DNA from: Cryptosporangium sp044454545
GTDB lineage: Bacteria > Actinomycetota > Actinomycetes > Mycobacteriales > Cryptosporangiaceae
DNA length: 64,000 bases
Assembly (NCBI RefSeq): GCF_044454545.1
Contig: NZ_JBITDV010000003.1
Span: 248,001-312,000 of the forward strand
Direction of reading: 5' to 3'
The translations under genes were made by a program, and so were the position numbers. Positions 59,065 to 64,000 of this stretch are shown here, in pieces; position 1 is the first letter of the stretch; each line of letters begins with the position of its first letter. The notes beneath the pieces are model-generated. The model was not told where the DNA came from. It saw nothing but the letters and a program-made list of their open reading frames with translations, and did not search any database.

Positions 59065-62000
59065 GTGACGACCGTCTACAAGATCCACCCGGCCATCGGA
59101 ATCGCACGTCTCGGCAACAGCCCGGACGAGTTCTTCCTGGGCCCCGAGCGGATCGGCGAGTACCCCGAGCCGCCCGGCGGGTTCAAGGACGACCAGTGCC
59201 GGGTCAAGCGCCAGGGTGCGCGGTTCCGCATCTTCGCGCACCACGACGACGGCACCGCCACCGAGATCACCGAGGCCGAAGCCACGATCCGCTGGACGGT
59301 CCACGTCGCCAACACCAAGGCTGCCCACCCCGGGCGCGGCAACTCCGAGCCGGCCCAGGACCTGACGATCGACCCCGGGCCACGCACGCTCACCGGCCCG
59401 AACCAGCGCGCGCTCTTCGACACCGGCGTGATCAGGTTCGCCGGAGCTCCGGTCACCACGGTCCCGCTCGGTGAGGCCCGCAGCACCCCCGAGAACCACC
59501 TGGTCGTGCTCGGCGGCTCCGGGCACTCGGCGTCCCCGGCCGGTACCGCGCTCGACGGCAACTTCTGGGCCAGCGACGACTGGTACGACGACGCGGCCGA
59601 CGGCCCGGTGACGGCCGAGATCACGCTCCGCGCCGACAACTCGACGCCGCCGGTGGCCGGGGCGTGGGTGCTGGTCGCACCGCCGAAGTTCGCTCCGCAC
59701 CAGGACAGCGTCGTCACGCTGTGGGACCGGATCACCGGCGCGCTCGTCGACGCCGGACGGTTACCCGCGCCGACGTCCACTTCGTACGCACGTGACGTGT
59801 ACCCGGTACTGCAGCGCGCCCGCGACACCCGCTGGGTCGAGGACGTTCCGGGCGCGCATTCCTGGCCCGACCTGGTCACCGCGGACGCGCTGCGCACCCG
59901 GATCTTCAACCGGCTGAAGAGGCCGGGTGGCGGCGGCGGCAACATGCCCGACCTCAACGAGAGCACCACCAACGACGGCCGGCTCACCAGCGTCCAGTAC
60001 GCGCACCTGGAGCGCTGGAAGAACGGCGACTACACGAACGACTGGACCGGCGTCCCCGCGCCGCAGGCCGACCTCACCCCGGACGGCCTCGACCGGGCCG
60101 CGCTCGACGCCTGCGTCGGCGGCTCGTTCTTCCCCGGCATCGAGGCCGGTGGCCGCCCCCAGGACCCGCGGGCGATCGTCGACGCGACCAACTACGCCGA
60201 GCCGTACCGCCTCGACCACACCAGGCTGAAGCCCGGCGGCCTGACCCACGTGATGGCGCTGCCGTGGCAGTCCGACTTCTACGCCTGCGGCACCGAGTGG
60301 TGGCCGGTGCCCCGCCCGAACTCGGTGATCCGCGGCGGCCTGCTCGGCCAGTCGTTCACGTCCGGCGTCGTGACCAGCATGAAGGAGATGGTCGACAACT
60401 GGAACAAACTCGGCTTCATCGTCCGGCAGGGCAATCAGCACGTCGAGGTCGACCGGTGTGACCTCACGTCGGTCAACCTCCTCACCCCGCTGCTGGACTT
60501 CGAGCACGTTCCGCAGGGCCTGATGGGCATGGCGCGGGAAGCCGCGCTCGCGATCACGTTCGAGGTGACGGCCCCGACCGCGCCGGTGACCCTGGAGTAC
60601 GCGCCCGGCGGCGCGCCCACCCATCCGCAGCTGGTGGCGTTCACCCCGTCGGTGACGGTCGGCCCGACCGGCCCGTCCGGCGTCGCGACGGCTCGCCTCT
60701 GGGTCATCTACCGCACGAGCCTGCCGGGCGATGTGCTCCCGCCCCAGCGGCTCACCCTTCGTCAGGCGGGGACGTCACAGAGCTGGACGGTGACGGTCAC
60801 CGGCGACACCGTGGCCCGTCGCACGACCGCGACCGCGCTGGTGCTCGACCGCAGCGGCAGCATGTCCGAGGACCGCGGCGACGGTGTGCCGAAGCACGTC
60901 TCGCTGCGCCAGGCCGCGTCCGCCTTCGTCGACGTGATGATGGAGAACGACGGCGTCGGGCTGGTGCGGTTCAACGAGGACGCCCAGGTCGTCGGCCCGG
61001 TGGTGCCGGTCGGAACCGGCGGGCTGTCCGACGTCGACCGTGGCCGGGTGAAGGATCTGATCAACGGCGGGGACTTCGACCCGGACGGGAACACCTCGAT
61101 CGGCGACGGGATCGCCGAGGCCAGAGCGCTGCTCGCCGGGGTGCCGTTCGACCGGACGGCGCTGGTCGTGCTGACCGACGGGAAGGAGAACGAGGAACGG
61201 TTCCTCCGCGACGTCGTCGGCGGGCTGACCGCGTCGACGTACGCGATCGGGTTCGGTCAGCCGCAGAACGTCGACGTGGCCGCGCTGCAGACGCTCTCCG
61301 GCAACACCGGGGCGTACGCGCTGATCACCGGGGCGATCGCGGCCGACAACCGGTTCCTGTTGCACAAGTACTTCCTGCAGGTCCTCGCGGGGATCAGCAG
61401 CGCCGAGGTGGTCCTCGACCCGGATGCGAAGCTTCCGGAAGGCGAGATCGAACGGTTCCCGTTCCCGGTGGTGTCGGAAGACTCCGGTCTGGACGTCGTG
61501 CTGCTGACGCCGGAGCCGGACGCGGTGGACTTCCGGCTGGAGACGCCGAGCGGGCAGCTCATCGAGCCGTGGCGCGCGGAGGCGGAGCCGGGCATGCGGT
61601 ACGTGCGGGCGGACGGGCTGAGCTACTACCGGATCGCGCTGCCGTTCGAGTGGGAGGACAGCCGGTTCGACCACGCGGGCACCTGGAACGTGGTGCTGCG
61701 GCTCGGTTCGCCGCGCGATGCGCGGAGCGACACCCCGGACGGGACGGATCAGTCGCTGCGGTACGCGGGTCCGTCGCCGCGCCGGGCTCCGGCGGTGCCG
61801 GACTCCCGGTATCCCTGGCTCGCGCGCCGGGCCGTCCTGGCCGCGGAGGGGATGGTGGACGCGAAGGGTGCGGTGGACGCGGTACCGCTGGCCGCGGAGG
61901 AGTTCCGGTCGGTGCCGTTCAGCCTCATCGTGCACGCCTACTCGAACCTGACGTTCAGCGCGCACGCGGCGCAGAAGGAATTCGGTCCGGGCTCGCGGGT

Positions 62001-62262
62001 CGACCTCGACGCGACGCTCGCCCGGGCCGGGATCCCGCTGGCCGGCTGGGGGTCGGTGTGGGCGGAGGTGACCCGGCCCGACACCGAGTCGTTCCGGGTC
62101 GCGCTGGCCGAGCAGGACGGCGGGCGGTTCACCGGGGAGTTCGCGGCGGACCAGGTCGGCGCGTACCGGGTCCGGATCAGGGGCCGGGGAGTCACGCCGG
62201 GCGGCGAGGACATCGTGCGCGAGAAGACGCTGACCGCGGCGGTCTGGCGGGAGCTGGGGTGA
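59065..62262 (+). CDS. LodA/GoxA-like cysteine tryptophylquinone oxidase fused to a vWA domain
   Basis: The 1065-residue protein starts (GTG, AGGGGG site) like LodA/GoxA amino-acid oxidases: IHPAIGIARLGNSPDEFFLGPE, WTVHVANTKAAHPG, LVVLGGSGHSA, DDWYDDAADGPV. Further on it has MALPWQSDFYACGTEWWPVP with Cys408, and MVDNWNKLGF with Trp446, plausible cofactor residues. LodA itself is about 725 residues with no vWA. Here, from about residue 590, a vWA domain has LVLDRSGSMSED (Asp595, Ser597, Ser599), GNTSIGDGI and VVLTDGKENE. A beta-rich C-terminal ~250 residues follow. No signal peptide is visible. The stop overlaps the LodB-like start (GTGA), so maturation and oxidase are made together. Confidence 0.78.
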   Translation: MTTVYKIHPAIGIARLGNSPDEFFLGPERIGEYPEPPGGFKDDQCRVKRQGARFRIFAHHDDGTATEITEAEATIRWTVHVANTKAAHPGRGNSEPAQDLTIDPGPRTLTGPNQRALFDTGVIRFAGAPVTTVPLGEARSTPENHLVVLGGSGHSASPAGTALDGNFWASDDWYDDAADGPVTAEITLRADNSTPPVAGAWVLVAPPKFAPHQDSVVTLWDRITGALVDAGRLPAPTSTSYARDVYPVLQRARDTRWVEDVPGAHSWPDLVTADALRTRIFNRLKRPGGGGGNMPDLNESTTNDGRLTSVQYAHLERWKNGDYTNDWTGVPAPQADLTPDGLDRAALDACVGGSFFPGIEAGGRPQDPRAIVDATNYAEPYRLDHTRLKPGGLTHVMALPWQSDFYACGTEWWPVPRPNSVIRGGLLGQSFTSGVVTSMKEMVDNWNKLGFIVRQGNQHVEVDRCDLTSVNLLTPLLDFEHVPQGLMGMAREAALAITFEVTAPTAPVTLEYAPGGAPTHPQLVAFTPSVTVGPTGPSGVATARLWVIYRTSLPGDVLPPQRLTLRQAGTSQSWTVTVTGDTVARRTTATALVLDRSGSMSEDRGDGVPKHVSLRQAASAFVDVMMENDGVGLVRFNEDAQVVGPVVPVGTGGLSDVDRGRVKDLINGGDFDPDGNTSIGDGIAEARALLAGVPFDRTALVVLTDGKENEERFLRDVVGGLTASTYAIGFGQPQNVDVAALQTLSGNTGAYALITGAIAADNRFLLHKYFLQVLAGISSAEVVLDPDAKLPEGEIERFPFPVVSEDSGLDVVLLTPEPDAVDFRLETPSGQLIEPWRAEAEPGMRYVRADGLSYYRIALPFEWEDSRFDHAGTWNVVLRLGSPRDARSDTPDGTDQSLRYAGPSPRRAPAVPDSRYPWLARRAVLAAEGMVDAKGAVDAVPLAAEEFRSVPFSLIVHAYSNLTFSAHAAQKEFGPGSRVDLDATLARAGIPLAGWGSVWAEVTRPDTESFRVALAEQDGGRFTGEFAADQVGAYRVRIRGRGVTPGGEDIVREKTLTAAVWRELG

Positions 62263-63323
62263 GCGAGTTCGACGTCGCGATCGTCGGGGCCGGGCCGGCC
62301 GGGTCGGCGACCGCGCGGCGGCTGGCGCTCGCCGGGTGCCGGGTCGTGCTGGTCGAGCGGTCGCGGTTCGGGACGCCCCGGGTCGGTGAGTCGCTCTCGC
62401 CGTCGGTGACGCCGCTGCTGGCGGCGCTGGGCGTGCGGGAGTCGTTCGCGAATCTGGCGCCGCAGGAGTCGTACGGGGTGCGGAGCTCGTGGGGCGGGCG
62501 CGGCGAGTCGTCGAGTTCGACGATGGTCGATCCGCACGGGCCGGGGTGGTACGTGGACCGAGCCGCGTTCGACCGCATGCTGGCGGCGGCGGCCGCGGCG
62601 GCGGGGGCGTCGCTGCGGCTCGGGGTCGTGTGCCGGGAGGTCGAACCGGGGTGGGTGGTGCGGCTCTCGACCGGGGAGCCGGTGTCGGCGCGGGTCCTCG
62701 TCGACGCGACCGGGCGGGCCGCGAGGCTGGGGCGCCGCCGGGACGCGGAGCGGATCGCGTTCGACCGCCTGGTCGCGGTGACCGGTTTCGCGCCCGACCC
62801 GGCGCCGGGGGGATTCGGCCTGGTCGAGACCGTGCCGGAAGGCTGGTGGTATTCGGCCCCGGCCGGCGCGTCCCGGCTGGTGACGATGCTGCTGACGGAC
62901 GCGGACCTGTCACGCGACCGGCGGCTCACCGTGCGCGACCGCTGGCTGGCGCGCCTCGGCTCCCGCACCGCGGCCCGCCTGACGGCCGAGGTGGGCACCC
63001 TGCGGGTGGTGCCGGCTCGTAGTCAGCGGCTGCATCGGCGAGAGGTGGCGGCGCCGTGGATCGCGGTCGGGGACGCGGCGTTCGCGGTGGACCCGATCAC
63101 CGGCGACGGCGTCGCCAAGGCTCTTCGCGGCGCCGAGACGGCCGCCGGCGCCGTCCTCGCCCTGCTGGACGGCGACGCCGGCCCGCTCGCGGCGTACGAG
63201 GCCGCGCTCGATCGGGAGTGCACCCACTACCTGCGCCGCCGGCTGGACTTCTACGCCGCCGAAGCCCGCTGGCCGGAAGCACCCTTCTGGAACCGCCGCC
63301 GGAGCGTCCGGGCGGCCTTGTGA
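62259..63323 (+). CDS. LodB-like FAD-dependent flavoprotein
   Basis: The 354-residue protein has the FAD GxGxxG motif VAIVGAGPAGSATARRL at its start and the late FAD-binding GDAAFAVDPITGDGVAKAL. It resembles the tryptophan-halogenase/geranylgeranyl-reductase-like group, as does LodB. LodB is needed to make the cysteine tryptophylquinone of LodA. The GTG start at 62259 overlaps the LodA-like stop by 4 nt, which supports that role. The halogenase Lys and the WxWxIP motif are not seen, so halogenation is unlikely. It overlaps the convergent metallo-hydrolase gene by 73 nt. Confidence 0.83.
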   Translation: MSEFDVAIVGAGPAGSATARRLALAGCRVVLVERSRFGTPRVGESLSPSVTPLLAALGVRESFANLAPQESYGVRSSWGGRGESSSSTMVDPHGPGWYVDRAAFDRMLAAAAAAAGASLRLGVVCREVEPGWVVRLSTGEPVSARVLVDATGRAARLGRRRDAERIAFDRLVAVTGFAPDPAPGGFGLVETVPEGWWYSAPAGASRLVTMLLTDADLSRDRRLTVRDRWLARLGSRTAARLTAEVGTLRVVPARSQRLHRREVAAPWIAVGDAAFAVDPITGDGVAKALRGAETAAGAVLALLDGDAGPLAAYEAALDRECTHYLRRRLDFYAAEARWPEAPFWNRRRSVRAAL

Positions 63324-64000
63324 AGCAGGCCCCGGGCTACCAGGCGGAGCATTCGGGGGGCGGCGGGGCGGTTGTAGACGATGAAGCTCGGATACGGGAA
63401 GACGCCTCGGCGGGTGGCGTGGGCCGCTACCGCGTCGCGGATCGCGATCAGGTCGGCGGGAGTGAGGGCCAGCGGGCGTTCGCCGGGCTGGTAGGTGGCG
63501 CCGAGCGGGAAGTCGCGGCCGGGGCGTCGCGTCATCTCGATGTGGCAGCCGACGACGTGCGTGACTCGCGTGGCGTCCGCGAACAGGACCAGACGTTCGA
63601 CGGTGGCGAGGTAGGCGTCCGTGTCTTCGATGTAGAGGCGGCCCGGCAGCACGGTGTCACCGGTGAACAGGATGCCGGTCCACGGGTCGTGGACCGTGAC
63701 CGAGGCCCGGTGGTGACCGGGTGAGCCGAGCAGCGTGAGCACGCGACCGCCGAGGTCGAACGGAACCGCCGGCTCGGGCCAGTCGGCGAAGCCGAAGTAC
63801 GAGCGGACCTCGTCGAGGTCGGCCGAGACGACCGTCGTACCGGGACGGTCGCGGAACTGGTCGTCGGCGGCGACGTGGTCGCCGTGCCCGTGGGTGTGGG
63901 CGACGACGAGGCCGTAGTTCGCCCGCGGGTTCGCGGCGAGCCAGCTGTCGATCAGACCGTCGACGGTCGCGCGGAGCGGAAAGAGCTCCGGGTCGGCGGT
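63251..64000 (-). CDS. Metallo-beta-lactamase-fold hydrolase (N-terminus cut by the window edge)
   Basis: The frame is open from the right edge to the stop at 63251, giving 249 visible residues. The metal-binding motif HTHGHGDH is read at 63876-63899, and later ligands are in GSPGHHRAS and LFTGDTVLP, with VVGCHIEM after. These make a complete set of MBL metal ligands. The C-terminal RGLLHKAARTLRRRF is basic. It is probably a glyoxalase-II-like or lactonase-like hydrolase; the substrate is unknown. The start lies outside the window. Confidence 0.85.
   Translation of the reverse strand, partial: TADPELFPLRATVDGLIDSWLAANPRANYGLVVAHTHGHGDHVAADDQFRDRPGTTVVSADLDEVRSYFGFADWPEPAVPFDLGGRVLTLLGSPGHHRASVTVHDPWTGILFTGDTVLPGRLYIEDTDAYLATVERLVLFADATRVTHVVGCHIEMTRRPGRDFPLGATYQPGERPLALTPADLIAIRDAVAAHATRRGVFPYPSFIVYNRPAAPRMLRLVARGLLHKAARTLRRRFQKGASGQRASAA

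Noticed and set aside
60775..62913. A long reverse-strand open frame
   Set aside because: It is antisense to the LodA-vWA and LodB-like genes and has only Pro/Arg-rich sequence.
62259..63323. The flavoprotein as a tryptophan halogenase
   Set aside because: The WxWxIP motif is absent, and the overlap with the LodA-like gene points to a LodB role.

Overview
The window is from a high-GC actinobacterium. Most genes have G/C-rich third codon positions, GTG starts are frequent and same-strand genes often overlap by 1-8 nt. Family content also fits: SAV_2336-type vWA protein, VMAP, an S-adenosyl methyltransferase of the DUF574 type, deazaflavin-dependent nitroreductase, MmyB-like regulator, DUF4331, and a maleylacetate reductase/hydroxyquinol dioxygenase fusion. 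A filamentous actinomycete such as a Cryptosporangium or Frankia relative is my guess; nothing here fixes the genus. I see no tRNA, rRNA, CRISPR array or insertion sequence.

1-5.3 kb is an A/T-richer accessory block (about 50% G/C in a sampled row, against about 68% in a sampled row further right). It holds five poorly known genes, including a HEPN-like protein with an RNVIVH motif next to a coiled-coil protein. Its right edge falls inside a methyltransferase gene that has lost its N-terminal part. 5.8-7.1 kb holds a frame-damaged gene and a secreted inhibitor-like protein.

7.1-13.4 kb is a three-gene overlapping operon: a DUF4062 (TIR-like)-VMAP protein, a MoxR AAA+ ATPase, and a very long vWA protein. 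This is the architecture of vWA-MoxR-VMAP conflict systems. 13.5-17.8 kb has a secreted ricin-B lectin, an HD phosphohydrolase with a Sel1/TPR protein, and a compact operon of three small membrane or unknown genes. 17.9-36.9 kb is mostly metabolic and transport genes: sorbosone dehydrogenase, LysR and MFS, an RCK-like/RyR-domain membrane protein, asparaginase, luciferase-like oxidoreductase, a lipase, gluconate permease, a LacI regulator, an N-demethylase-like/aldo-keto reductase pair, and a divergent SDR/MmyB pair.

36.9-41.8 kb holds a divergent pair: a TPR-CHAT protein whose CHAT catalytic residues appear lost, and an AAA+ ATPase, with a perfect 24-bp palindrome between them. 41.9-48.2 kb holds the maleylacetate reductase/hydroxyquinol dioxygenase fusion, two MFS transporters, a DsbA-like protein and NhaA. 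48.3-52.2 kb is a tightly coupled four-gene operon: an NrtR-like Nudix/winged-helix protein, a J-domain/pseudokinase, a vWA protein, and a divergent PurA paralogue. Two tandem palindromes precede it. This is the best candidate for an undescribed system here.

53.6-63.3 kb is a five-gene forward cluster: DUF4331 protein, TPR membrane protein (broken by an assembly gap in a 15-bp repeat), nickel/cobalt exporter-like protein, a LodA/GoxA-like quinone oxidase fused to a vWA domain, and its LodB-like flavoprotein. A partial metallo-beta-lactamase-fold gene reads in from the right edge.
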